Shown: positions 26,477 to 34,881 of the stretch, one piece after another
Layout of the letters: every line of letters starts with the position of its first letter
Numbering within the stretch: position 1 is the first letter of the stretch
From: Acetanaerobacterium elongatum
GTDB taxonomy: Bacteria; Bacillota; Clostridia; Oscillospirales; Ruminococcaceae
Direction of reading: 5' to 3'
Assembly (NCBI RefSeq): GCF_900103835.1
Contig: NZ_FNID01000003.1
Coordinates: 48,399 to 112,398, forward strand
DNA length: 64,000 nt
Program-made: the position numbers and the translations under genes
Notes under the pieces: model-generated
The model's input: only the letters and a program-made list of their open reading frames with translations
Databases searched by the model: none
Told to the model about the DNA's origin: nothing

Positions 26477-26978
26477 GAGTTGCCTCCCTAGATTGGTATG
26501 CATTTTGAATCTTCCGAAATTTTCGGCTAAATGGGCATAGTTTTCCTAACTATATATTATAGCATAAATATCTGCAGAAAACAGCATTATTTATTTCTTG
26601 ATATTAATTGTTCTTACATAATTAAGTATAATTTTGAATTATTACTGCTATCGGCAGAAGCTCGGTGTATAATTATGTAATAATAGGCAATACAAGGTTT
26701 TACTGATTATGAATAAGTCGTTATTATGTTACCGCCGGACTGCATAGATGAAAACGGCAACCTCACACCTTCAGGAACAGGAAAAACTGCTCGGCATCCT
26801 GCAAAGGCTTGCCTGACGGTTGAGAAAGCTAAAGCACATATGGTATAATGCTTGCAGGCACTGAAAAACGGTGCCTGCAAAATTTTTATACATATTATAA
26901 AAGATAGCCCGTATACCTGTAGGGAACGGTCTTGACCGTTCCGCCATATAACACAACATGTTATTAGGAAGTAAAGAG
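26477..26978. other. AT-rich intergenic region between polA and dusB
   Basis: This 500-base divergent region has no convincing gene. It is AT-rich at 26540-26720, holds a strong hairpin with T-tail on the plus strand (TTGCAGGCAC at 26852-26861 with its complement at 26871-26880, then TTTTTA), and one palindromic repeat unit at 26919-26945. A 40-codon frame at 26726-26848 ends just before the hairpin but lacks a ribosome site. Confidence 0.5.
26919..26945 (+). repeat. Palindromic repeat unit, AACGGT core
   Basis: GTAGGGAACGGT-CTT-GACCGTTCCGCC, an almost perfect copy of the AACGGT/ACCGTT version of the dispersed palindrome family, 34 bases before the dusB start. Confidence 0.75.
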
Positions 26979-28001
26979 ATGAAAATCGGTAACGTAACAA
27001 TAGGCGGCTTTGCGGCGCTTGCCCCCATGGCAGGCGTGGCCGACCGCGCCTTTCGGCAGGTTTGTAAAGAGCACGGCGCAGCCTATGTGGTGGGCGAGAT
27101 GGCGAGCGCCAAGGGCCTTACCATGAACGACGCCAAAACCGCCGAGCTGCTTACGGTAACCGAGTGCGAACGCCCGATGGCGGTGCAGCTGTTCGGCGAC
27201 GAGCCGCTTACCATGGCCAAGGCCGCGCAGCTTGCGCTTAGGTATAACCCCGATATCATCGACCTGAACATGGGCTGCCCCGCCCCCAAGATTGCGGGCA
27301 ACGGCGGCGGGGCAGCACTCATGAAGAACCCCGCGCTTGCGGGCGAGATTATCAAGGCTGTGTGCGAAGCGGTGAACATCCCCGTTACGGTGAAGCTTCG
27401 CAAGGGGTGGGATGATAGCCTCATTAACGCCGTAGAGGTTGCGAAGATTGCCCAACAGAACGGCGCGGCGGCACTTACCGTTCATGGGCGCACCCGCGCG
27501 CAGATGTACGCCCCGCCGGTGGATGCAGAGATTATCCGCGCGGTAAAAGAGGCGGTATGTATCCCCGTGATTGCCAACGGCGATATTGAAGACGGTGCTT
27601 CGGCAAAACTGATGCTTGAACAAACGGGCGCGGATTTTATCATGGTCGGGCGCGGCGCGCTGGGAGCCCCATGGGTGTTTGAGCAGATTAACGCCTACCT
27701 TACCGACGGCACCCTGCTGCCCCCGCCGCCGATTGAAACGCGCATGGAGGTTATGGTCAAGCAGTTTGAGCTGATGGTTCGGTATAAGGGTGAATACACC
27801 GCCATGCGGGAGGCGCGCAAGCACGCCGCGTGGTATATGAAGGGGCTGCATGGTGCGGCCAGGCTGCGCCAGCTTTCCAGCTCGCTTTGCGTGTTGGATG
27901 ATGCCAAAAGGCTCGCGGAGCAGGTGATTCTTACACAGCGGGAGGCAGCGTTGTGGGCTGCGGAGACCCCTGCACAGAATATGCAGGATTTTTCGTTATA
28001 A
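26979..28001 (+). CDS. dusB: tRNA-dihydrouridine synthase DusB
   Basis: The 340-residue flavoenzyme reduces uridines in the tRNA D-loop. It has the TIM-barrel FMN site (ALAPMAGVADRAFR), the catalytic Cys in NMGCPAPKI, TVKLRKGW, TVHGRTRAQMY and VIANGDI plus MVGRGALG phosphate-binding segments. I chose the ATG at 26979 with AGGAAG upstream; the ATG at 26958 has no ribosome site. DusB often precedes fis in Proteobacteria but stands alone in Firmicutes, as here. Confidence 0.93.
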   Translation: MKIGNVTIGGFAALAPMAGVADRAFRQVCKEHGAAYVVGEMASAKGLTMNDAKTAELLTVTECERPMAVQLFGDEPLTMAKAAQLALRYNPDIIDLNMGCPAPKIAGNGGGAALMKNPALAGEIIKAVCEAVNIPVTVKLRKGWDDSLINAVEVAKIAQQNGAAALTVHGRTRAQMYAPPVDAEIIRAVKEAVCIPVIANGDIEDGASAKLMLEQTGADFIMVGRGALGAPWVFEQINAYLTDGTLLPPPPIETRMEVMVKQFELMVRYKGEYTAMREARKHAAWYMKGLHGAARLRQLSSSLCVLDDAKRLAEQVILTQREAALWAAETPAQNMQDFSL

Positions 28002-28110
28002 TCTTTCATATTCTATCTATAAGCAGCGCTTAAAATGCATGTTTTTGTATGCAACTTAACATTTTATGAATTTGCATTCAATAATTCCTTCAAAAACCGC
28101 CCAAATCTTA

Positions 28111-28139
28111 TTGACACCTAACCGTTTTAATGCTACACT
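28111..28139 (+). promoter_or_regulatory. Predicted promoter of the synthase gene
   Basis: TTGACA (28111-28116) and TACACT (28134-28139) are separated by 17 bases, a near-consensus housekeeping promoter 58 bases before the chosen start codon. Confidence 0.7.
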
Positions 28140-28150
28140 ATACAAAAGTG

Positions 28151-28170
28151 ATTGTATACAATGATACAAT
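28151..28170. promoter_or_regulatory. Palindromic operator, probably for the GntR regulator
   Basis: ATTGTATACAAT (28151-28162) is a perfect 12-base palindrome placed just after the predicted transcription start; a further half-site GATACAAT follows at 28163-28170. Palindromes of the TTGTATACAA type are typical of GntR-family operators, and a GntR/FCD regulator is encoded directly downstream. Confidence 0.6.
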
Positions 28171-28197
28171 CTGTGCATGACTAGGGGGATGAGTAGC

Positions 28198-29577
28198 ATG
28201 ATCGAGTTGAATCCGAAATCCAATGTTTTGGAGGAAGAGACCTACCGGTACAGCCTGCAGGACGTGGAAGCGCCCAATCTGTACCGTGACGTATACCCTT
28301 ACTCCGAGGTACCCAAGGTGCCGTTTAACCACCGCCGCGTACCGATGAATATGCCCGAGCATATCTGGATTACTGATACCACCTTCCGCGACGGGCAGCA
28401 GTCCCGCGCGCCCTACACCACCAAGCAGATGGTGGATATCTACAAGATGCTGCACCGGCTCGGCGGGCCCAACGGCATCATCCGCCAGACCGAGTTCTTC
28501 GTATACAGTGAAAAAGACCGTGAGGCACTCTACCAGTGCATGGAGCTCGGCTACAAGTTCCCCGAGATTACCACCTGGATACGCGCCAGCAAAAGTGACT
28601 TTCAGCTGGTAAAAAATATCGGCATCAAGGAGACGGGCATCCTCGTAAGCTGCTCGGATTATCATATCTTCAACAAGCTGGGCATGACGCGCAGGCAGGC
28701 GCTTACCCACTACCTTTCGGTGGTGTCTGATGCCATTGAGGCGGGCTTAAAGCCGCGCTGCCACTTCGAGGATATCACCCGTGCCGACTTCTACGGCTTT
28801 GTGGTGCCCTTTGTCAACGAGCTGATGGATATGTCGCGCGAGTCGGGCATCCCCATTAAAATCCGCGCGTGCGATACCATGGGCTACGGCGTGCCCTATA
28901 CGGGCGCCGCACCGCCCAGAAGCGTGCCGGGTGTCATCTACGGCCTGCAGCACTATTCGGGTGTTCCATCACGCCTGCTGGAGTGGCACGGCCACAACGA
29001 CTTCTACAAGGGCGTGGTGAATGCCTCCACCGCATGGCTGTTCGGCGCCAGCGCCATCAACTGCTCGCTGTTTGGCATTGGTGAACGCACCGGCAACGTG
29101 CCGCTTGAGGCGATGGTGATAGAATATGCCTCCCTCAAGGGCTCCATGGACGGGATGGACCCGACCGTGATCACCGAGCTTGCGGAGTATTACGAGAACG
29201 AGATCGGCTACCGCATCCCGCCCATGACCCCGTTTGTGGGCGAAAACTTCAACGTCACCCGTGCGGGCATTCACGCCGACGGCCTGCTCAAGGATGAGGA
29301 GATCTACAACATCTTCGATACCAAGAAGATTTTAAACCGCGGCGCAACCGTTAGCGTAAGCAACGTTTCCGGCCTTGCGGGCATCGCCTTCTGGATTAAC
29401 AACTATTACCGCCTGAGCGACGACGAGTGCGTGGATAAGAAAGACCCGCTTGCCGCCAAGATTAAGGAATGGGTGGATAAGGAATACGAGGGCGGCCGCC
29501 AAACCGTCATCAGCGATGAAGAGCTTTGCGCGCTGGTGGCGCAATATGCCCCCGATATTGCCAAACACAGAGCTTAA
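28198..29577 (+). CDS. Isopropylmalate/homocitrate/Re-citrate synthase family enzyme
   Basis: The 459-residue protein belongs to the HMGL-like acyltransferase family. It has the catalytic start ITDTTFRDGQQS, a conserved RQTEFF segment, the metal-binding HGHND motif and a GIGERTGNVPLE loop. It lacks the C-terminal LeuA allosteric domain. Proteins of this type in Clostridia are annotated as isopropylmalate synthase, but a subgroup is the Re-face citrate synthase of anaerobes. No leucine or lysine genes are beside it. I chose the ATG at 28198 after AGGGGGA. Which acceptor (oxaloacetate, ketoisovalerate or ketoglutarate) it uses is not decidable here. A GntR regulator follows. Confidence 0.8.
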   Translation: MIELNPKSNVLEEETYRYSLQDVEAPNLYRDVYPYSEVPKVPFNHRRVPMNMPEHIWITDTTFRDGQQSRAPYTTKQMVDIYKMLHRLGGPNGIIRQTEFFVYSEKDREALYQCMELGYKFPEITTWIRASKSDFQLVKNIGIKETGILVSCSDYHIFNKLGMTRRQALTHYLSVVSDAIEAGLKPRCHFEDITRADFYGFVVPFVNELMDMSRESGIPIKIRACDTMGYGVPYTGAAPPRSVPGVIYGLQHYSGVPSRLLEWHGHNDFYKGVVNASTAWLFGASAINCSLFGIGERTGNVPLEAMVIEYASLKGSMDGMDPTVITELAEYYENEIGYRIPPMTPFVGENFNVTRAGIHADGLLKDEEIYNIFDTKKILNRGATVSVSNVSGLAGIAFWINNYYRLSDDECVDKKDPLAAKIKEWVDKEYEGGRQTVISDEELCALVAQYAPDIAKHRA

Positions 29578-29590
29578 GATTATAATCATT

Positions 29591-29626
29591 AACGGCAGCA
29601 AGCATTAGCCCGCTGCCGTTATATTT
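29591..29626 (+). terminator. Terminator after the synthase gene
   Basis: AACGGCAGC (29591-29599) pairs with GCTGCCGTT (29612-29620), followed by ATATTT, 13 bases after the stop codon. Confidence 0.75.
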
Positions 29627-29715
29627 CACCTTACCGTAAGAACAAGCTGCCCCCTGTATGTTTTAGGCAGCGGTCTTGGCTGTTTTGCCTTTATGTATTC
29701 TTCATAGCTATAACA

Positions 29716-29736
29716 TTTCCGGTATCACACCGGAAA
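29716..29736. promoter_or_regulatory. Inverted repeat before the GntR gene
   Basis: TTTCCGGT (29716-29723) and ACCGGAAA (29729-29736) form a perfect 8-base inverted repeat with a 5-base centre, 22 bases before the GntR start. It differs from the operator at 28151, so it could be a leader hairpin or another factor's site. Confidence 0.4.
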
Positions 29737-29757
29737 GACTGAAAGGTTTGAACTGGT

Positions 29758-30444
29758 ATGAACCGCATTGAAGCAAGCCTTACCGATAGCTCCTGCCTGC
29801 GGGTGCTGGTGTTTAAAGAGATCGAGCGCGGCATTTTAAGCGGCGAGTTCGCCGAGGGGGAGGCGTTGGTGGAACAGCGGCTTTCAGACGAGCTTGGTGT
29901 CAGCCGCACGCCGGTACGCGAGGCGCTGCGCCAGCTGGAGCTGGAGGGGCTGATTAAAACGGTACCCAACAAGGGCGCCATCGTCATCGGGGTATCGGAG
30001 AAGGATATCGAGGATATCTACACCATTCGCATACGGGTGGAGGGCCTGGCCTCGCGCTGGGCCGCCGAGCACATCACCAGGGCGGAGCTCAAGGCGCTGC
30101 ACGATGTGGTGGACTTACAGGAGTTCTACGCCGAAAAGGGCGATTACGATCAGGTGTGGCAGCTTGATACCCGCTTTCACGCCATTTTGTATGATGCCTG
30201 CCAGAGCCGCCCGATGAAGCATATGCTCTCGGTATTTCACAACTATATCACGCGGGCACGCGAGCTTTCGGTGAAGGCCGAGGGGCGGGCACGGCTTTCG
30301 GTCGCCGAGCACCGCGAGCTCTTAGCCGCCATCAACGCGCACGACAGCGACAAGGCCGAGGAGCTTACCGCGCTGCATATCATCAATGCAAAAGAGAATC
30401 TGATTAAAAGCCTTCAGATAAAGGAAGCTGAAACCAACAGCTGA
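29758..30444 (+). CDS. GntR-family regulator, FCD subfamily
   Basis: The 228-residue protein has an N-terminal winged helix-turn-helix (QRLSDELGVSRTPVREALRQL) and a C-terminal FCD ligand-binding domain with the usual metal ligands (DTRFHAILYDA, AEHRELLAAI, LTALHIINAKE). FCD regulators sense organic acids such as citrate, lactate, gluconate or fatty acyl-CoA. Its position 180 bases after the citrate/isopropylmalate-type synthase, and the palindromic operator before that gene, suggest it controls the synthase. The ligand may be citrate or a related acid; this is inference. Confidence 0.88.
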   Translation: MNRIEASLTDSSCLRVLVFKEIERGILSGEFAEGEALVEQRLSDELGVSRTPVREALRQLELEGLIKTVPNKGAIVIGVSEKDIEDIYTIRIRVEGLASRWAAEHITRAELKALHDVVDLQEFYAEKGDYDQVWQLDTRFHAILYDACQSRPMKHMLSVFHNYITRARELSVKAEGRARLSVAEHRELLAAINAHDSDKAEELTALHIINAKENLIKSLQIKEAETNS

Positions 30445-30490
30445 CTTTACATCCATCAACGCTCAAGAGCCCACAGCACGATGCGTGCAG

Positions 30491-30856
30491 TTAATCATCT
30501 ATATCGTTTACCAAATCATTCAGCAACTGGTCTATCCTTTTTGCATTTCGCTCCGCAAGCTTGAATAAACGTACCAGCAATACTTCCTTTTCTTCCAGAT
30601 CGTTTTCCGTAATCTGAAATAACACGTCCTTATATTCCCATATGATAATTTCATATTCAACGTTCTCGCTGTTTTCCGGGTCCGGATTCGGTTTCTTTAA
30701 AATTGCAACCTCTTTAGACTTTCGTTTCGTTATGTAAATATCGCAATCCGTTTGGATTTTATTTCTTAGCTTAAAATACCTGTCTGCAACTTCCCATTGT
30801 ATTGTATTACTTTTTGTCCCTGCAATAAGCTTATTAACAAAATGATCATTATCCAT
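30491..30856 (-). CDS. Hypothetical protein, AT-rich
   Basis: The 121-residue product is not one I recognise. It is charged, without transmembrane segments or signal peptide; residues about 40-80 look beta-rich (DIYITKRKSKEVAILKKP, then YEIIIWEYKDVLFQIT) and residues 80-121 form an acidic helix that may be a coiled coil (LVRLFKLAERNAKRIDQLLNDL). Its base composition is clearly more AT-rich than the neighbours, and it lies between a regulator and a tRNA cluster, so horizontal transfer is plausible. The downstream region to 31060 has no further gene. Confidence 0.55.
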   Translation of the reverse strand: MDNDHFVNKLIAGTKSNTIQWEVADRYFKLRNKIQTDCDIYITKRKSKEVAILKKPNPDPENSENVEYEIIIWEYKDVLFQITENDLEEKEVLLVRLFKLAERNAKRIDQLLNDLVNDIDD

Positions 30857-31062
30857 AATAATGCCTCCGAATATATTGGGTTGATGGCCTTGTGACCATC
30901 ATCTTAATTATTTTCCAATAACATTCACACTTTATTGTCGAATAAATACTCCTCCACATGGAATAATAACTTCCACAAATTCTGAATTATTATGTCGATT
31001 CTTAATTGTATTATATGAAAGACAGCTACAAAAAACAATAGTCTGTTGGAATACATAGAACA

Positions 31063-31096
31063 AAACGCTCCTGAAATCATAAAATCAGGAGCGTTT
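31063..31096 (-). terminator. Terminator of the tRNA operon
   Basis: A 12-base stem (AAACGCTCCTGA at 31063-31074 with its complement at 31085-31096) ends in TTTTG on the minus strand, just past the last tRNA. Confidence 0.8.
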
Positions 31097-31097
31097 T

Positions 31098-31173
31098 TGG
31101 TTGGGCTGGATGGATTCGGACCATCGGGATGCAGGAGTCAAAGTCCTGTGCCTTACCGCTTGGCTACAGCCCA
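31098..31173 (-). tRNA. tRNA-Gln (anticodon TTG)
   Basis: The 76-base cloverleaf has acceptor TGGGCTG/CAGCCCA, anticodon loop CTTTGAC and T-loop GTCCGAATC. The CCA end is encoded (31098-31100). It is the last gene of a four-tRNA operon. Confidence 0.93.
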
Positions 31174-31270
31174 ATATACTCCACCTCTGCGCAGAATGCG
31201 CGAGGTGTCTATAGAAAAAATCATGCATAAGCCACTGTTTAAACGGCGTCACGCATGAGTTTTTTTAATA

Positions 31271-31347
<77 letters not shown>

Positions 31348-31353
31348 CACGTA

Positions 31354-31430
31354 TGGCGCGCCTGAAGGGACTTGAACCCCCGACCCTCCGCTTAGAAGGC
31401 GGATGCTCTATCCAGCTGAGCTACAGGCAC
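31354..31430 (-). tRNA. tRNA-Arg (anticodon TCT)
   Basis: Acceptor GTGCCTG/CAGGCGC, anticodon loop CTTCTAA between TCCGC and GCGGA, T-loop GTTCAAGTC; CCA is encoded at 31354-31356. Only six bases separate it from tRNA-His. Confidence 0.93.
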
Positions 31431-31479
31431 TTATTTAAGCGCGCACTGCCTAGGCTTTCGCCGTGCAAATGAACGTTAA

Positions 31480-31553
31480 TGGAGCGGGTGATGGGAATCG
31501 AACCCACGTGTCCAGCTTGGAAGGCTGGCATTCTACCATTGAACAACACCCGC
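31480..31553 (-). tRNA. tRNA-Gly (anticodon TCC)
   Basis: The 74-base gene has acceptor GCGGGTG/CACCCGC, anticodon loop CTTCCAA, T-loop GTTCGATTC and encoded CCA at 31480-31482. First gene of the tRNA operon. Confidence 0.93.
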
Positions 31554-31573
31554 ACATTTCAGCGGCGAATTGT

Positions 31574-31603
31574 ATTATACCACACAATCCGCCGCTCAGT
31601 CAA
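31574..31603 (-). promoter_or_regulatory. Predicted promoter of the tRNA operon
   Basis: On the minus strand TTGACT (31598-31603) and TATAAT (31574-31579) are 18 bases apart, ending 20 bases before tRNA-Gly. The promoter is embedded in a 13-base near-perfect inverted repeat (31561-31573 with 31584-31596), which may also act as terminator of the upstream clpE gene. Confidence 0.7.
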
Positions 31604-31642
31604 TACTTTTATGGTTTTCTCGCGGCTGTAAAAATGTTACTG

Positions 31643-33913
31643 CTATAATGCAAGAATCTCCAGTGCGCCGTCTTGCTTGGTCAGCTTCATGCGTGTGGGG
31701 TAGGAGCTCGGGGCGTCGGCAATCATGCCGGCGATCTTATCCTCTACCGACTTGCGTATCACGCGGCGTATCTCTCTGGCACCCGTCTTGCTGCCGAACG
31801 AGAGCTCGGCAATGCATGCGCAGGCCTCATCATCAAAGGTAAAGACTATGCCCTTTTCCTTCAGCGGCTCCACCAGCTCGGTGAGCATAAGGGCGGCAAT
31901 CTTGGCGTAATTCTCCTTGGTAAGGGGCGAGAATACCACAATCTCATCCACGCGGCTGATGAACTCAGGCCGCAGAAATTCGTTCAACGACTTCATCGCC
32001 TTATCCTTGGCAAGGTCAAACGCGCTCTTGTTAAAGCCGAGGGTGTTATCCTTAAACTGCGAGCCCGCGTTGGAGGTCATCACAATTACGGTGTTCTCAA
32101 AGCTCACCTTACGGCCGTGCGCGTCGGTGATCTTGCCCTCGTCGAGAATCTGCAGCAGGATGTTGAGCACGTCGGGGTGCGCCTTCTCAATCTCGTCAAA
32201 CAATATTACCGAGTAGGGCTTGCGGCGTACCTTTTCGGTAAGCTGCCCGGCCTCATCATACCCGATATATCCGGGAGGAGCGCCGATAATGCGCGACACC
32301 GAGTATTTCTCCATATACTCCGACATATCCAATCGAATCAGCGGGTCGGGTGTATCAAACAGCTCGCTTGCCAGCACCTTCACCAGCTCGGTTTTACCCA
32401 CCGCCGTGGGGCCTACAAAGATAAACGACGCGGGCCGTCTGCGGGCCGAAACCTGCACCTTGGCGCGTTTTACCGCCGCGGCCACCAGCTCTACCGCCTC
32501 GTCCTGCCCGATTACCTTGGCCTTTAGGCGCGCTTCAAGGTTCTTCACCTTTTCAAACTCGTTTTCCTTTATCTTGGAGGAGGGTATCCCCGTCCACAGT
32601 TCTATTACCTTGGCAATATCATCGTCGGTTACCGTTACCGAGGTTGCAGCCGGCTCCAGCTGCAGCAGCTGGTCCTTCAGCTGCAGTGTATGCGCCTTCA
32701 CGGTGGCCAAACGCTCATAATCCACCGCATCCGGCTCCTGCTCAAGCGCGCTTTCCTCCATCTGGCTGTGGTGGTAGTCCTTGCTCAAACGGTCGTACTC
32801 CGCCAGCTCCTTGCTGCGCAGGGCCGCACAAGAGCAGGCCTCATCCAACAGGTCGATGGCCTTATCGGGCAGAAAACGGTCGTTGATATACCGCTCGGAA
32901 AGCAGCACCACGCTGCGGATCAGCTCATCGGTGATATGCACGCGATGATAGCTTTCGTAGTAACGCTTAATGCCGCGCAGCACATCGATGCTGTCGGCGA
33001 TGGTAGGTTCTTCGATGGTAACGGGCTGAAAACGGCGTTCCAGCGCCGCATCCTTTTCAATGTTCTTGCGGTATTCGTTAAAGGTGGTGGCGCCGATCAC
33101 CTGAATCTCGCCGCGTGAAAGCGACGGCTTTAGGATATTCGCGGCGTTCATCGAGCCCTCGGAATCCCCCGCACCCACAAGATTATGCACCTCGTCGATG
33201 AACAGGATGATGTTGCCCGCCTGCTTTACCTCTTCCACCAGGCCCTTTACGCGGCTCTCGAACTGGCCGCGAAACTGGGTACCCGCCACCAGCGCCGTTA
33301 AATCCAGCAGGAAAATCTCCTTGTCCTGCAGGCGCGGGGGTACGTCGCCGCTCGTTATCCTTAGCGCAATGCCCTCGGCCACGGCGGTTTTACCAACGCC
33401 CGGCTCGCCGATGAGGCAAGGGTTGTTCTTGGTGCGGCGGTTTAATATCTGAACCACACGCTCAATCTCTTTATCGCGCCCGATGATATTGTCAATCTTT
33501 CCGTCGCGCGCCTTTTGGGTAAGGTCTTCACAATAAGCGGCAAGGTGCTTGCGCTTGCTTTCCTGCTCCTTCTTATCGCGCTTCTGCTTGCGGTCGGCAC
33601 CCCGCTTGGTGTCGGCATCGGCGTTTTGGTTGCCGCTGCCCGAGGTAAACAGGTTCTGCAAAAACGGGAAGGTGGTGGCACCGCCCGGCTCGAACATCTC
33701 CTCGTTCTCGCCGCCCATGAACTCCATAAGCTCCTTGCTTACGCTTTCCATCTCGTCGTCCGAAATACCCATCTGCTCCACCAGGTCGTTTACCGGCTTA
33801 ATGCCAAGCTCCTTGGCGCAGGTAAGGCACAGGCCCTCGTTAATGGTTTTTTCTCCCTCAATCTTGGTAACAAAAACAACCGCCATTCGTTTTTTACAAC
33901 GCGAACACATCAT
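31643..33913 (-). CDS. clpE: ClpE-type Clp ATPase with N-terminal zinc finger
   Basis: The 756-residue protein is a two-domain AAA+ unfoldase. Its N-terminus has a zinc finger (CSRCKKRM, then CLTCAKELG) as in ClpE and McsA instead of the two Clp-N repeats of ClpC. Walker A motifs are GEPGVGKT (about residue 170) and GPTAVGKTE in the second AAA domain, where the usual GPTG is GPTA. A short middle domain (about 370-420) and an LGF loop (NTLGFNKSAF), the ClpP-docking tripeptide, are present. I chose ATG 33913 (GGAG upstream) over the TTG at 33928. No CtsR box is evident upstream. It would unfold damaged proteins for ClpP. Confidence 0.88.
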   Translation of the reverse strand: MMCSRCKKRMAVVFVTKIEGEKTINEGLCLTCAKELGIKPVNDLVEQMGISDDEMESVSKELMEFMGGENEEMFEPGGATTFPFLQNLFTSGSGNQNADADTKRGADRKQKRDKKEQESKRKHLAAYCEDLTQKARDGKIDNIIGRDKEIERVVQILNRRTKNNPCLIGEPGVGKTAVAEGIALRITSGDVPPRLQDKEIFLLDLTALVAGTQFRGQFESRVKGLVEEVKQAGNIILFIDEVHNLVGAGDSEGSMNAANILKPSLSRGEIQVIGATTFNEYRKNIEKDAALERRFQPVTIEEPTIADSIDVLRGIKRYYESYHRVHITDELIRSVVLLSERYINDRFLPDKAIDLLDEACSCAALRSKELAEYDRLSKDYHHSQMEESALEQEPDAVDYERLATVKAHTLQLKDQLLQLEPAATSVTVTDDDIAKVIELWTGIPSSKIKENEFEKVKNLEARLKAKVIGQDEAVELVAAAVKRAKVQVSARRRPASFIFVGPTAVGKTELVKVLASELFDTPDPLIRLDMSEYMEKYSVSRIIGAPPGYIGYDEAGQLTEKVRRKPYSVILFDEIEKAHPDVLNILLQILDEGKITDAHGRKVSFENTVIVMTSNAGSQFKDNTLGFNKSAFDLAKDKAMKSLNEFLRPEFISRVDEIVVFSPLTKENYAKIAALMLTELVEPLKEKGIVFTFDDEACACIAELSFGSKTGAREIRRVIRKSVEDKIAGMIADAPSSYPTRMKLTKQDGALEILAL

Positions 33914-34011
33914 ACAAGTAAACTCCAATCTTTAAAGCAAAGGCGGCTCAAATATTTTAAATAAGAGCGGCATATCACCCGACCGAATATTGCCCGTTAC
34001 AGGCAGTCGAA

Positions 34012-34632
34012 TTACGCATCCTTGCAGTTCTTTTCTTCCGTATCCTCTGCCGTGTTTGGGGCAGACCGACCGGCCTTTATTTCTTTATTAATCATAAAAA
34101 ACGTTGGCACATAGCTGATTAATGCAAAGATCATCAGCGCCGCCGAAAGGGCAATCATCCCAACGCGCACCGCAGGATCAATACCGGGGATGGCGACAAT
34201 CAACACCATCACCGAATAAAACACCGCGGTAGCCAGCTTGCCGAACCATTGCGAGCCGTTGATTTTTCCGCCTCTAGACATCAGAAATATGCTTGCACCC
34301 GCCATAATAACCTCTTTGGCAATAAAGATGGTAAGCAGCAGCGCCATACCCTCTATGCGAATGGCAAGGCAAACCGCAACGGTGGCCTGCGTGAGCTTAT
34401 CGGCTGCCGGGTCGAGCACCTTGCCTAGGTTTGTAATCATATCAAAGTGGCGTGCGATATAACCGTCACACAGATCGGTGAGCCCCGAAAGCAGCAGTAT
34501 CAGCGCCGCAAGCAGGTACTCCCATGTGGTATGCGCCGTAAGGTACATCACAGCGAAAACCGGAACCAACAATATTCTTATGTAGGAGAGTATATTGGGT
34601 ATGCTTAATGCATCCCTTTTGTTGCCCTTCAT
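34012..34632 (-). CDS. pgsA: CDP-diacylglycerol-glycerol-3-phosphate phosphatidyltransferase
   Basis: The 206-residue integral membrane enzyme makes phosphatidylglycerol phosphate. The CDP-alcohol phosphotransferase motif is complete: LTDLCDGYIARHFDMITNLG, followed by KVLDPAADK with the two further Asp residues. Five to six hydrophobic segments and the length fit PgsA. It lies 98 bases upstream of clpE on the same strand. Confidence 0.93.
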   Translation of the reverse strand: MKGNKRDALSIPNILSYIRILLVPVFAVMYLTAHTTWEYLLAALILLLSGLTDLCDGYIARHFDMITNLGKVLDPAADKLTQATVAVCLAIRIEGMALLLTIFIAKEVIMAGASIFLMSRGGKINGSQWFGKLATAVFYSVMVLIVAIPGIDPAVRVGMIALSAALMIFALISYVPTFFMINKEIKAGRSAPNTAEDTEEKNCKDA

Positions 34633-34700
34633 CTTATAACCATACCTTTCCGAATGTTTGAAAGCACTCTTTCAAACTTCCCTGCGTATATCCCTTTCCC

Positions 34701-34853
34701 ATGATGGATGTGCGCTGCGGCCGGTATAGCAATACTCATTGGGTTTACACCCGCGGTGATTGGGCAGCGAAGCCGGATGAGTATTTCGATGATGCCCAAA
34801 ACTATACCATATCAGTATTACAGCAGTATAACGAATATGTGAACGCACCATAA
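34701..34853 (+). pseudogene. Possible remnant of a plus-strand gene
   Basis: A 50-codon frame with coding-like composition (including NTHWVYTRGDWAAKPDEYF and a tail ISVLQQYNEYVNAP) sits alone in the gap between cvpA and pgsA, opposite to both. It has no clear ribosome site or promoter. It could be the C-terminal end of a lost gene or a small gene; I cannot assign a family. Confidence 0.25.
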
Positions 34854-34881
34854 ATGCATTCTACGGCCGAGTTAATTATGT

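Noticed and set aside
26726..26848. 40-codon frame followed by a terminator-like hairpin in the polA-dusB gap
   Set aside because: It has no ribosome site or clear promoter and no recognisable similarity; the hairpin may be independent.
33914..34011. CtsR operator before clpE
   Set aside because: No heptameric direct repeat of the GGTCAAA type is present in the upstream region.
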